Of a stretch of 64,000 nt of DNA, positions 35,971 through 44,066 are shown piece by piece. The translations under genes were made by a program, and so were the position numbers. The stretch is taken from positions 3,489,001-3,553,000 of the forward strand of contig JARUPY010000292.1 in the NCBI GenBank assembly GCA_029817715.1. Direction: 5' to 3'. Under the pieces are notes generated by a model. The model ran no database searches, had not been told where the DNA came from, and saw nothing but the letters and a program-made list of their open reading frames with translations. The stretch is from Melastoma dodecandrum. Taxonomy: Eukaryota; Streptophyta; Magnoliopsida; Myrtales; Melastomataceae. Each line of letters starts with the position of its first letter. Position 1 is the stretch's first letter.

Positions 35971-37078
35971 GCGCGCCCCGCACGAAGTCGCCGAGCGCCG
36001 CCAGGAAGGCCGTGTTGGCCTCCGCGCCCGCCACCGTCACCCGCAGGGCGTTCGGCAGCCCGTAGGCGGTGACCCGCCGGGTGATCAGCCCGCGCTCGGT
36101 CAGGAACGCGTCCGCGTCCGCGGCCGAGCGGCCGGGCTCATCGGGGAAGTGGATCAGCACGAAATTCGCCACGCTCGGCGTGACCTCCAGACCGAGCGCC
36201 CGGGCGCCCTCGGTGAGCTTCGGCAGCCACTCCGCGTTGTGGGCGGCTGCCGCCGCCATGTGGGCCTCGTCGGCGATGGCGGCCGAGCCCGCGGCGATCG
36301 CCGGTCCCGAGACGTTGAACGGGCCCCGGATCCGGTTGACCGCGTCCACGACATGGGCCGGCGCCACCATCCAGCCGATCCGCACGGCGGCGAGCCCGTG
36401 GATCTTCGAGAAGGTCCGGGTCATCACGACGTTCTCGGATTCGAGCGCCAGCTCCAGCCCGGCCGAGTAGTCGTTCGCCCGGACGTACTCGGCATAGGCG
36501 CCGTCGATCACCAGCAGCACCTGCGGCGGCAGGCTGGCGTGCAGGCGGCGGATCTCGTCGAAGGGCAGGTAGGTGCCGGTCGGGTTGCTGGGATTCGTGA
36601 CGTAGACGATCCGGGTCCGCTCCGTGACCCGGGCGAGGATCGCGTCGACGTCGGTGGTGAGGTCGCGCTCCGGCGCCACCACGGGCTCGGCCCCGGAGGC
36701 CAGGATGGCGATCCGGTAGACCAGGAATCCGTGCTCCGAGTAGATGCCCTCGGTCCCCGGCCCGCCATACGCGTAGGCGAGCAGCGACAGAAGCTCGTCC
36801 GAGCCCGCGCCGCAGACGATCCGCTCGGGGTCGAGACCGTAGCGCTTGGCGATCGCGGTCCGCAGGGCCGTGGCGCGCCCGTCCGGGTAGGTCTCGAGCT
36901 TGGCGGTGGCCGCGTGGAGCGCGGCGAGCGCCGCCGGGCTCGGGCCGAGCGGCGTCTCGTTGGACGAGAGCTTGTAGACCGTGCCGCCGCCGGGCCGCCC
37001 GCTCTTGCCGGGCACGTAGGTGTCGATCGCCAGGACGCCGGGGCGCGGTTCCGGGCGGGCGGGTTGCGGGGCGGACAT
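35963..37078 (-). CDS. hisC: Histidinol-phosphate aminotransferase (HisC/aromatic type)
   Basis: A 371-residue class II PLP aminotransferase. The PLP lysine is K225 in [24 protein letters not shown] near the N-terminus, [10 protein letters not shown] and the C-terminal [15 protein letters not shown] segment are characteristic. It transfers an amino group from glutamate to imidazole acetol phosphate. Its coupling to tyrC suggests a further or main role in tyrosine/phenylalanine synthesis (inference). The ATG at 37078 gives MSAPQPARP; the longer frame to 37315 has no conserved sequence. Confidence 0.93.
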   Translation of the reverse strand: MSAPQPARPEPRPGVLAIDTYVPGKSGRPGGGTVYKLSSNETPLGPSPAALAALHAATAKLETYPDGRATALRTAIAKRYGLDPERIVCGAGSDELLSLLAYAYGGPGTEGIYSEHGFLVYRIAILASGAEPVVAPERDLTTDVDAILARVTERTRIVYVTNPSNPTGTYLPFDEIRRLHASLPPQVLLVIDGAYAEYVRANDYSAGLELALESENVVMTRTFSKIHGLAAVRIGWMVAPAHVVDAVNRIRGPFNVSGPAIAAGSAAIADEAHMAAAAAHNAEWLPKLTEGARALGLEVTPSVANFVLIHFPDEPGRSAADADAFLTERGLITRRVTAYGLPNALRVTVAGAEANTAFLAALGDFVRGAHA

Positions 37079-37313
37079 TGCGGGGCGACTCGGGATCGGC
37101 GGGGTTCGGTCGGTTCCGCGTCCGTCTACAGCATTTCCCGGGCCGGTGAACCCGGCCTCCCGGTCGCGCCGGAAAGGCGGCCCGAGCCGGACCCGCCGCG
37201 ACGGGGCGTTCCGAAGGACAGGCTGCGCGCCCGCCATCCCCGCGCGGCTATCCCCGTGCGCCGGTGTCGCCCTACCTCTCCCGGTCTCAGCGCAGACCGC
37301 GGAGGCTCGTGCC

Positions 37314-37610
37314 ATGCCCCTCGAACGCTATCTGGACGGCGGCGCCCACCTCCTGCCCGCCGACGAATCCCTGATCCGCTTCGCCATGACCGACGGCGAG
37401 CGGGTGATCGGGATCGACGTGCCGATCGCAGTGCTGCGCCAGCGGTTCGGCGGAGGGCCCGAACGCGCGCCGCTGGAGCTGTTCGCCCGCAACCAGACGG
37501 CGATCGAGGCCGCGGCCAGCCAGGCCTACGACCGGACCGAGACGCCGAACGACCTCCTCGACATGGGTCCGGAGGATTTCGACACGGGACCAGCCCCAGC
37601 CAAGCTCTGA
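37314..37610 (+). CDS. Small hypothetical protein, DUF1488-like
   Basis: A 98-residue cytosolic protein. [20 protein letters not shown] and [18 protein letters not shown] give a pattern that weakly resembles DUF1488 (a short beta hairpin, then an acidic helix with A-x-x-x-Y). The assignment is tentative. The ATG at 37314 lies in GCCATGCCC, with GGAGG about 10 bases upstream. It is divergent from hisC across 235 bases, which otherwise show no gene. Confidence 0.6.
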   Translation: MPLERYLDGGAHLLPADESLIRFAMTDGERVIGIDVPIAVLRQRFGGGPERAPLELFARNQTAIEAAASQAYDRTETPNDLLDMGPEDFDTGPAPAKL

Positions 37611-37744
37611 GCATCAGGATGTCTCGGCGTCAAAACCGGCGAAGCGCAAATGCCGCGGGGCACGCGCCACGTTTCGGCCCGTTGAATCCGCAGACAGGGC
37701 GTAACGGGCGCGCCGCGCCCTGTGTTCGCGTGGATGGATCGAGA

Positions 37745-37912
37745 ATGCCCGGTGACCTGATCCCCTGCAGTCTGTTTCTGATCGGGATCCTCACCTCGGT
37801 CGCCGCGGATTGCCGCTTGCGCCGCGTCGAGGCCGCGCCCTGGGCCAATGGCTGCATCACGGCGGCCGGGGCGGCCCTGGTCTTCGCCGCCTGCGCGGCG
37901 GCGATGCGCTGA
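37745..37912 (+). CDS. Small membrane protein, 55 aa
   Basis: A 55-residue protein with two hydrophobic segments (LIPCSLFLIGILTSVAAD and CITAAGAALVFAACAAAM) joined by a short basic loop. No family was recognised, and no strong ribosome site is visible. A second two-helix small protein is 82 bases downstream, so the two could be related in role. Confidence 0.45.
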   Translation: MPGDLIPCSLFLIGILTSVAADCRLRRVEAAPWANGCITAAGAALVFAACAAAMR

Positions 37913-37994
37913 GGAACCGCCAGGCACCGGACGGATTTCCCCAGCCGGGATCGGGGGCCGTGACCGGCGATGCGGCCGGCTGGGCGAGGTGTTC

Positions 37995-38174
37995 ATGGTT
38001 TCGATACAGGCGCTCACCGGCTGCGCCCTCGTGCTGGCCGGGATCCTGATCGAGAGCGCGGCCAGCCGGCACTGGTGGGCCGGTGTCGGGGCCGACCGGC
38101 TGGATGCCCGGGCTGCCCTCGCGGTTGCGCTGCCGGCCCTGGGTCTGGCGCTGATGGCTGCGCCGATCGCGTAA
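37995..38174 (+). CDS. Small membrane protein, 59 aa
   Basis: A 59-residue protein with two hydrophobic segments: IQALTGCALVLAGILIES, and a C-terminal AALAVALPALGLALMAAPIA. A GAGG lies 6 bases before the ATG at 37995, which supports translation. No family was recognised. The following 182 bases before metX hold no gene and no recognised riboswitch. Confidence 0.5.
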   Translation: MVSIQALTGCALVLAGILIESAASRHWWAGVGADRLDARAALAVALPALGLALMAAPIA

Positions 38175-38356
38175 GCTCTGGGACGGCGCGGAAAGGACGC
38201 GTCCTGTACGGAGCCGCAGGCGTCCCGCGTTGACGCTCGCCGCCCCGCGCATTACCTCCGAACCCTCGCTGGCCGCATCGGGCGAGGGCGGCGCGTCAGG
38301 CGAAACCGTGCTCTCCCGGATCGGCCCGCTCGGAGACACGGTCGTCAAGACCCGCC

Positions 38357-39562
38357 ATGGACACCCAAACGGACACGGCCCTCCGGCCGGACCCGATCGA
38401 CGAGCCCGCCCGGCGCGCGTCCGAGCGCTCGCAGGCGCTCGAGCCGAAGAGCCCGGTGGCGCGGTTCTCCGCTAACACGCCCCTGCTCACGGATGCGGGC
38501 ATCGAGCTCGCTCCCTTCCAGATCGCCTACCAGACCGCCGGCACCCTCAACGCCGCCCGCACGAATGCGGTGCTGATCTGCCATGCCCTGACCGGCGACC
38601 AGTATTTCGCCCACACCCATCCGGTGACCGGCAAGTCCGGCTGGTGGGAGACGCTGGTCGGCCCCGGCAAGCCGATCGACACCGACCGCTACTTCGTCGT
38701 CTGCTCGAACGTCATCGGCTCCTGCATGGGCTCGACCGGACCGGCCTCGATCGATCCCGCGACGGGGCGGCCCTACGGGCTGAACTTCCCGCTGGTGACG
38801 ATCCGCGACATGGTCCGCGCCCAACTGATGCTGCTGGAGCATCTCGGCGTCCACGACCTGTTCCTGTGCATCGGCGGCTCGATGGGCGGGATGCAGGTGC
38901 TGCAATGGGCGGCGCTCTATCCCGAGCGCGTCTTCGCCGCGATGCCGATCGCCACCGGACCCCGCCACTCGGCGCAGAACATCGCGTTCCATGAGGTCGG
39001 CCGGCAGGCGATCATGGCGGATCCCGCCTGGGCGGACGGCCGCTATCTTGAGGAGGGTACGCGCCCCGCCAAGGGGCTCGGCGTCGCCCGGATGGGCGCG
39101 CACATCACCTATCTCTCGGAGCCGGCGCTGCATCGAAAATTCGGCCGCCGCTTCCAGGGCGGCTCGGCGCCGACCTTCTCGTTCAACGCCGACTTCCAGA
39201 TCGAGAGCTACCTGCGCCACCAGGGCCTGAGCTTCGTCGAGCGGTTCGACGCCAACGCCTATCTCTACCTCACCCGGGCGATGGATTATTTCGACCTCGC
39301 CGAGGACCATGGCGGCGTGCTCGCCAACGCGTTCCGGGGCACGAAGACCCGCTTCTGCGTGATCTCCTTCACCTCGGACTGGCTGTTCCCGACCCGGGAA
39401 TCCCGGGCGATCGTGCACGCGCTCAACGCCGCCGCGGCGCCGGTCGCCTTCGTGGAGGTCGAGAGCGACAAGGGCCACGACGCCTTCCTGCTCGACGAGC
39501 CGGCGATGTTCTCCGCCGCCCGCGGCTTCATCGACGCCGCAGCCCGGGCGCGCGGCCTGTGA
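38357..39562 (+). CDS. metX: Homoserine O-acetyltransferase
   Basis: A 401-residue alpha/beta-hydrolase-fold enzyme that acylates homoserine in methionine synthesis. The nucleophile is S175 in [35 protein letters not shown] and the C-terminal [13 protein letters not shown] (Asp and His of the triad) complete the pattern. The choice of acetyl over succinyl donor follows the family name and was not tested. It overlaps metW by 4 bases (GTGA), and the metX-metW pair is a standard alphaproteobacterial operon. No SAM riboswitch was recognised upstream. Confidence 0.94.
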   Translation: MDTQTDTALRPDPIDEPARRASERSQALEPKSPVARFSANTPLLTDAGIELAPFQIAYQTAGTLNAARTNAVLICHALTGDQYFAHTHPVTGKSGWWETLVGPGKPIDTDRYFVVCSNVIGSCMGSTGPASIDPATGRPYGLNFPLVTIRDMVRAQLMLLEHLGVHDLFLCIGGSMGGMQVLQWAALYPERVFAAMPIATGPRHSAQNIAFHEVGRQAIMADPAWADGRYLEEGTRPAKGLGVARMGAHITYLSEPALHRKFGRRFQGGSAPTFSFNADFQIESYLRHQGLSFVERFDANAYLYLTRAMDYFDLAEDHGGVLANAFRGTKTRFCVISFTSDWLFPTRESRAIVHALNAAAAPVAFVEVESDKGHDAFLLDEPAMFSAARGFIDAAARARGL

Positions 39563-40317
39563 GCGGCTCGATGCTGGGCAAGTCCCCCTTCGGCAAGTCC
39601 CCCTTCGGCAAGTCTCCGCTCGGCAAGTCCCCCCTCGGCAAAACCGCCCGCGGGGCGCCCTGGGAGAGCGCGGACGCCTTCCCCCACACGGCCGAGGGGA
39701 ACGGCGCCCGCGTCGATCACCTCGTGGTGCTCGACCTCGTACCGGCCGGCGCCCGCGTCCTCGACATCGGCTGCGGCGACGGCTCGCTGCTCGCCCTCCT
39801 GCGCGACCGGCGCGGCATCGACGGGCGCGGGATCGAGCTGTCCCGTGAGGGCGTGAATGCCTGCCTCGCCCGGGGTCTCTCGGTGATCCAGGGCGACGCC
39901 GACACGGACCTCGCCAACTACCCGGACGGCGCCTTCGACGTGGTGGTCCTGTCCCAGACCATCCAGGCGACGCGCAACCCCCGGGTCGTGCTGGAGCACC
40001 TGCTGCGGATCGGCCGGCAGGTGATCATCTCATTCCCGAATTTCGGCCATTGGCGGGTCCGGACCGAACTCGCCCTGCGCGGGCGCATGCCGATCACCGA
40101 GATCATGCCGGATGCGTGGTGGGAGACCCCCAACATCCACCATTGCACGATCCGCGACTTCGTCGGCCTCTGCCGGCTGATCGGCGCCCGGATCGAGCAC
40201 GCCACGGCGCTCAACGCCCGCGGCCGGCCGATGCGGTTCTCGATGCCCTGGTGGGTCTGGAACCTGTTCGGCGCGCAGGGCGTGTTCCTGCTGCGGCGCG
40301 AGGGCGGCGAGGGCTGA
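39559..40317 (+). CDS. metW: MetW, methionine biosynthesis partner of MetX
   Basis: A 252-residue methyltransferase-fold protein. The SAM-site-like motif is [27 protein letters not shown] and [10 protein letters not shown] are diagnostic of MetW. In other proteobacteria MetW is needed for MetX activity. The start is GTG at 39559, overlapping metX; an ATG at 39571 is an alternative. The first 30 residues are a tandem GKSP repeat not found in standard MetW. The conserved part begins near residue 35. Confidence 0.92.
   Translation: MSGSMLGKSPFGKSPFGKSPLGKSPLGKTARGAPWESADAFPHTAEGNGARVDHLVVLDLVPAGARVLDIGCGDGSLLALLRDRRGIDGRGIELSREGVNACLARGLSVIQGDADTDLANYPDGAFDVVVLSQTIQATRNPRVVLEHLLRIGRQVIISFPNFGHWRVRTELALRGRMPITEIMPDAWWETPNIHHCTIRDFVGLCRLIGARIEHATALNARGRPMRFSMPWWVWNLFGAQGVFLLRREGGEG
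39574..39642 (+). repeat. In-frame 12-bp tandem repeat at the MetW N-terminus
   Basis: Five consecutive near-copies of a 12-base unit of the CTCGGCAAGTCC type (TTCGGCAAGTCC in two copies) encode GKSP-F/L-GKSP-F/L and so on. The unit length keeps the frame. It lies just inside the metW start, where copy-number change would lengthen or shorten the N-terminal tail without breaking the gene. Confidence 0.8.
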
Positions 40318-40368
40318 GGCCCGGCGCTGCCTTCGGCACGGCCGCCGCCGCCGACTGATCCTGAAATA

Positions 40369-40399
40369 GACCAGAAACGGAGCTTGGCTATTTCTGGTC
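40369..40399. terminator. Perfect inverted repeat after metW
   Basis: GACCAGAAA (40369-40377) and TTTCTGGTC (40391-40399) form a perfect 9-base-pair stem with a 13-base loop, 52 bases after the metW stop and 142 bases before the putative sulfotransferase. No long T run follows, so it could be a transcript-end hairpin or a regulator's operator for the downstream gene. Confidence 0.45.
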
Positions 40400-40540
40400 G
40401 CGTTCCCGTGATCGGACCGTGATTACGGATCTGGCCTAGTCTTGCCCGAAACATATGCGTCCGCGGAGGGGTCGTGGACTGCGCTCTGCTCGGCCGAGAC
40501 CTTGCCGCAATCACGCAGTCCAGCGAGGTCGACAGGACAC

Positions 40541-41662
40541 GTGCGACGCGCAATCGTCCATATCGGGATGCCGCGGACCGGCTCCACCTCGTTCCAGGAA
40601 GTGCTGGCCCGGCTGCGGCCGCAGCTTGAGCGCGCCGGGATCTGCTATCCGAAGCTCGCCGCCCCGGGCGCCCCGGAGAGCCTCGATGTCAATCACCACC
40701 AGCTCGGCCAGGGGCTCGACCGGCGCCGGCCCGAGGCGGAGCGCCGGGCCGGCCTCGCACGACTCGACGCGATCCTCGGCACGACCCGGGCGGACACGCT
40801 GATCCTCTCCTATGAGGATTTCGCCGTGCAGCGGGCGCGCTGGCGCGTCCCCGAGATCCTGGCGGAGATCTTCGCGCGGCACGGCTTTGCCCTGGAGACG
40901 GCCCTGGTCGTCAAGCCGCAGGCGGAGCAACTGGCCTCAGCCTACGCCCTGCGGACGCAGGTCGTGTTCGAGGGCCGGACCTTCCGGGGCTTCCTGCGCG
41001 GTGAAGGCGCCTCGGGACGCTACGATTACGCCGCCCGTCTGGAGCCCTGGCGGCGGGCCGCGGCGGGACGGGTCGTGGCCGTGCCCTTTCGGGACCGGAC
41101 CTGCGGCGCGCCGCTTCTCAAGCGCCTGATCGACGGCCTCGGGCTGGGCGCGCGCTTGGCGCCGCTGCTGACCCCCGCCGACCTGGAATACCGGACGAAC
41201 CGCAGCTCGGGCCCCGTGGCGGTGGAGGCCGCCCGCCGGTTGTACCGGCTCGGGGTCCACCGTCAGGTCGTCGGACATCCGCGCCGGCTCGGGCATTTCC
41301 TCGACGACTGGGCCTGGGCGCGGGGGTACGACGCGGAGCGGTTCCGCGGCGATGCCCCGGACGCTCTGGCGCGCGTCGCCGCGCGCTACGCGGATTCGAA
41401 CGCGCGCTTCGCGGCGTCCTGCTGGGGCCGTCCCTGGGACGTGGTGGTGGAGGCCGGCCCGGCCGCCCCGCCGAACGAACTCGCCGCCGGACCGATTGCA
41501 CCGGAGACGGCGGCAACGGTCGATGCGCTGGTGGCGGCCGCGACGGCGCACGCCGCTTTCCGGGCACCCCCCGCCTGGCGGCGGCGTGCGGCCCACGCCC
41601 TTGAGGACGCCAGGGAGCGCCTCGGCGACGCGGTCGGCTATCCGGCCTGGCGCGTGCCCTGA
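40541..41662 (+). CDS. Putative sulfotransferase (P-loop family)
   Basis: A 373-residue protein. The N-terminal strand-loop [18 protein letters not shown] resembles the 5'-phosphosulfate-binding loop of PAPS-dependent sulfotransferases. Further on, TLILSYEDF and [12 protein letters not shown] fit the 3'-phosphate-binding strand region. The GTG at 40541 has AGGA upstream; the earlier frame from 40442 has no protein character. The next gene is cysC, which makes PAPS, a strong contextual support. The acceptor (a surface glycan, lipid or small molecule) is unknown. Confidence 0.7.
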   Translation: MRRAIVHIGMPRTGSTSFQEVLARLRPQLERAGICYPKLAAPGAPESLDVNHHQLGQGLDRRRPEAERRAGLARLDAILGTTRADTLILSYEDFAVQRARWRVPEILAEIFARHGFALETALVVKPQAEQLASAYALRTQVVFEGRTFRGFLRGEGASGRYDYAARLEPWRRAAAGRVVAVPFRDRTCGAPLLKRLIDGLGLGARLAPLLTPADLEYRTNRSSGPVAVEAARRLYRLGVHRQVVGHPRRLGHFLDDWAWARGYDAERFRGDAPDALARVAARYADSNARFAASCWGRPWDVVVEAGPAAPPNELAAGPIAPETAATVDALVAAATAHAAFRAPPAWRRRAAHALEDARERLGDAVGYPAWRVP

Positions 41663-41796
41663 GTCGGTCCCGCAGAAATGGACGCCGGCTTCGCGATGAA
41701 ACTCCGCACCTCACCCAGGAACTCGGCGGGCCAAGCGTCGACCGGCCCAGATTTCTACCCGCCCGAGTGTCTGCAGCGCGTGAGGAGGGCAAGACG

Positions 41797-42492
41797 TTGA
41801 CGAGGCAACGCTTTTCCGAATACGGGCAGCGTGTGCGGCCCGAGCCTCAGGTGGTGGGTTTGGGCGGCGTGCAGAACATCCCGACCGGCGTCACGTGGCA
41901 CGGATTCCAGCCCCGGGAGGAGCGGTGGTCCTGCCTCGGCCAGGTGCCGGTCATCGCGTGGCTGACCGGCCTGTCGGGGGCCGGCAAGTCGACCCTGGCG
42001 GCCGCCGCCGACCGGACGCTGGTGGCGGCCGGTCGGCACAGCGCGGTCCTCGACGGCGACAACCTCCGCCACGGCCTGAACGCCGACCTCGCCTTCACGG
42101 CGGAGGACCGGTCCGAGAACGTCCGCCGCACCGCCGAGGTGGCGCGGCTGATGGCCGAGGCGGGGACGGTGGTGATCGTGTCGCTGATCTCGCCCTACCG
42201 TGCCGACCGGGCGCTGGCCCGGCGGATCGCCGGCGACATCCCGTTCGTGGAGGTGTTCGTCGACACGCCGCTCGGCCTGTGCGAGGCCCGTGACCCGAAG
42301 GGCCTGTACCGCCTCGCCCGGGCCGGCCGGATCCCGGATTTCACGGGGATCTCGGCGCCCTACGAGGCGCCGGAGCGGCCGGACCTGACGATCGTCACGG
42401 AGGGCCGCAGCACGAAAGCCTGCGCGCGCGGGCTGAGCGCGCTGCTCCTGCGGCTCAGCCGCGGAAGCGGCGCGGTGGCGCACCGGCGATAG
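41797..42492 (+). CDS. cysC: Adenylyl-sulfate kinase
   Basis: A 231-residue kinase that phosphorylates APS to PAPS. The P-loop is GLSGAGKST at about residues 58-66. [30 protein letters not shown] and [12 protein letters not shown] are family signatures. TTG at 41797 was chosen because GAGGAGGG stands at good spacing; GTG at 41767 is the alternative. An N-terminal extension of about 30 residues precedes the kinase core. No cysD, cysN or cysH is in the window, so it probably feeds the neighbouring sulfotransferase, not only sulfate assimilation (inference). Confidence 0.92.
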   Translation: MTRQRFSEYGQRVRPEPQVVGLGGVQNIPTGVTWHGFQPREERWSCLGQVPVIAWLTGLSGAGKSTLAAAADRTLVAAGRHSAVLDGDNLRHGLNADLAFTAEDRSENVRRTAEVARLMAEAGTVVIVSLISPYRADRALARRIAGDIPFVEVFVDTPLGLCEARDPKGLYRLARAGRIPDFTGISAPYEAPERPDLTIVTEGRSTKACARGLSALLLRLSRGSGAVAHRR

Positions 42493-42594
42493 GCCGCCGC
42501 GTCGCGCCGGGCTGCGCGGGGAACGCGCCCGAGCGGACCCGGTTGGTCCGATGGGGCCGCCGACACGGGCCTCGGCATCGACCGCGGAGGTCCC

Positions 42595-42915
42595 GTGAGA
42601 CGATCCCATCGCACGATCCTGACCGCGGCAGCGCTCACCCTCTGCGCGGCCGCGTCCGCGGCCGCCACGGATGGCAAGGGTACGGACGCCAAGGGTACGG
42701 ACGGCAAGGGTACGGACGGCAAGGGTACGGACGGCGAGTGTACGGCGCCACCGACCGGCGCCGCCAAGGGCGACGGCGCATCGACGACAAGCGTGGGGGC
42801 GGGCGGCCTGACCGGCACGGGAGCCGTCAAGGACGGTGCCCGCACCGGCGACGGCACGGCTCGGACCGGCGGCGCGAAGCCGCCGTCCGCGCCGGCGGCC
42901 GGCACCACCCGCTGA
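42595..42915 (+). CDS. Secreted low-complexity protein with KGTDG repeats
   Basis: A 106-residue protein with a signal peptide (RRSHRTILTAAALTLCAAAS, cut after ASA or AAA). The mature part is Gly/Thr/Asp/Lys-rich, with five tandem units of the K-G-T-D-G type, then a disordered Gly/Ala/Thr tail ending in a Pro-rich segment. A single Cys (in GECTAPP) follows the repeats. No family was recognised. The start is GTG at 42595 with GGAGG 4-5 bases upstream. It converges with the catalase gene. Confidence 0.6.
   Translation: MRRSHRTILTAAALTLCAAASAAATDGKGTDAKGTDGKGTDGKGTDGECTAPPTGAAKGDGASTTSVGAGGLTGTGAVKDGARTGDGTARTGGAKPPSAPAAGTTR
42670..42744 (+). repeat. 15-bp in-frame tandem repeat, five units
   Basis: Five 15-base units of the GACGGCAAGGGTACG type run head to tail inside the small secreted protein gene. 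The central units are identical; the first and last carry substitutions. Each unit adds five residues, so gain or loss keeps the frame. Confidence 0.85.
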
Positions 42916-42921
42916 GCCGCG

Positions 42922-43914
42922 CTACTGCGAGCGCCGGCTGAACGAGACCGCGTAGGCCTGGACGCGGGCGTCGATCAGCGGATCGTCCGAGACCTCGATC
43001 CCGTCGGTGAGGTTATTCGGCATGAACAGCAGCGCCTTCTCGGCCTCGGCGCTGTCCGGCACCGCCTTCGCCACCGTCAGCGTGCCGAGATCGACGGTCT
43101 TGCGGTCGTCGGGCCAGGGCTTGGTGGCGTCGTTGGTCGGGTCGCCGACTTGGGCGAGCTGGGCCAGGACGCGGAATTTCGCCGGCTCCTTCGCGATGCG
43201 GGGCCCGATCTCGCCCATCAGAAAATTGGGGTCGCGCTTGGCCGCGTCCTCGGGCGGCAGGATCTCCTCGCCCTGCACCGGCTCGATCCGGAAGCGGAAC
43301 GGCTGACGCTTGCCGTCCTTGTCGACCAGAATGAAGGCGTTGACGCCGTTATAGGTCTGCCGGGCGAGGCTCGACGGGGTCTTGGCGGTCCCGCCTGCCG
43401 TGGCGGCGGCCGGATGAGCCGCGGCGAAGCGCTCCAGCGCGGTCGGATGGGCCGCGTTCGGCCCGCTGTCGGCCACCGCCTTCAGGAGATCGCGAAAATC
43501 CTCGCCGGTGGCCACCGGAAAATACTTCAGCGAATTGGTGACGACATCCATCTCCGAGCCGTCACTCAGCTTGAACTTCATGGACAGGCCGTGCGGGTTG
43601 GCGTTGGCCGCGCCGTCCGCGATGGTCGGCACCCCGGTGGCGTCCGAGAACCGGATTGTCACCGGTACCGCCGGCCCCTGGAACAGGGAGGCCTTGCTGA
43701 TCGTCGCGGCCTCCGCCGACGGCGTGAAGCTGCCCTCGGCGACGACGCCCTTGGCGTGGTTGGCCCGCGCACCCGGATGCTTGCCGAACAGCGTGTTCAT
43801 CACGTCGATCGTCTGCTCGGCGGTGGAGGTCTCCTGGGCCAGGGCCGGAACCCCGCCCGCCAGGGCCAAGGCGGCGCTCAGCGCCACGGCGCACCCCAAT
43901 CGCATCACCTGCAT
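42922..43914 (-). CDS. Catalase-family peroxidase, exported
   Basis: A 330-residue heme peroxidase of the small catalase-related group. The distal His is in NHAKGVVAEGSF. VTIRFSDATGVPTI and NPHGLSMKFKL follow. The proximal Tyr is probably in ARVQAYAVSFSRR at the C-terminus. The N-terminus MQVMRLGCAVALSAALALAGG is a signal peptide, so it should act in the periplasm and remove peroxide. The ATG at 43914 has AGAGG upstream; an in-frame start further upstream adds non-conserved residues. Confidence 0.87.
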   Translation of the reverse strand: MQVMRLGCAVALSAALALAGGVPALAQETSTAEQTIDVMNTLFGKHPGARANHAKGVVAEGSFTPSAEAATISKASLFQGPAVPVTIRFSDATGVPTIADGAANANPHGLSMKFKLSDGSEMDVVTNSLKYFPVATGEDFRDLLKAVADSGPNAAHPTALERFAAAHPAAATAGGTAKTPSSLARQTYNGVNAFILVDKDGKRQPFRFRIEPVQGEEILPPEDAAKRDPNFLMGEIGPRIAKEPAKFRVLAQLAQVGDPTNDATKPWPDDRKTVDLGTLTVAKAVPDSAEAEKALLFMPNNLTDGIEVSDDPLIDARVQAYAVSFSRRSQ

Positions 43915-44066
43915 GTGGATCCTCTCGGCTTTGCCGGTTCTCGAAACGCACGCGGTCGGCCGGCTCGCCATCGCGTGAGCCTGACACCGCGCGCCCAACG
44001 CGGAGATTCGCCGCCGCTCGCAGGCGGTTACGGGCCGCGCGCGCCGGCCTGACGGCCGGAGGAGCC

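Noticed and set aside
38175..38356. SAM-II or SAM/SAH riboswitch before metX
   Set aside because: The upstream region lacks the short pseudoknot-like conserved blocks expected for these RNAs and has only GC-rich sequence.
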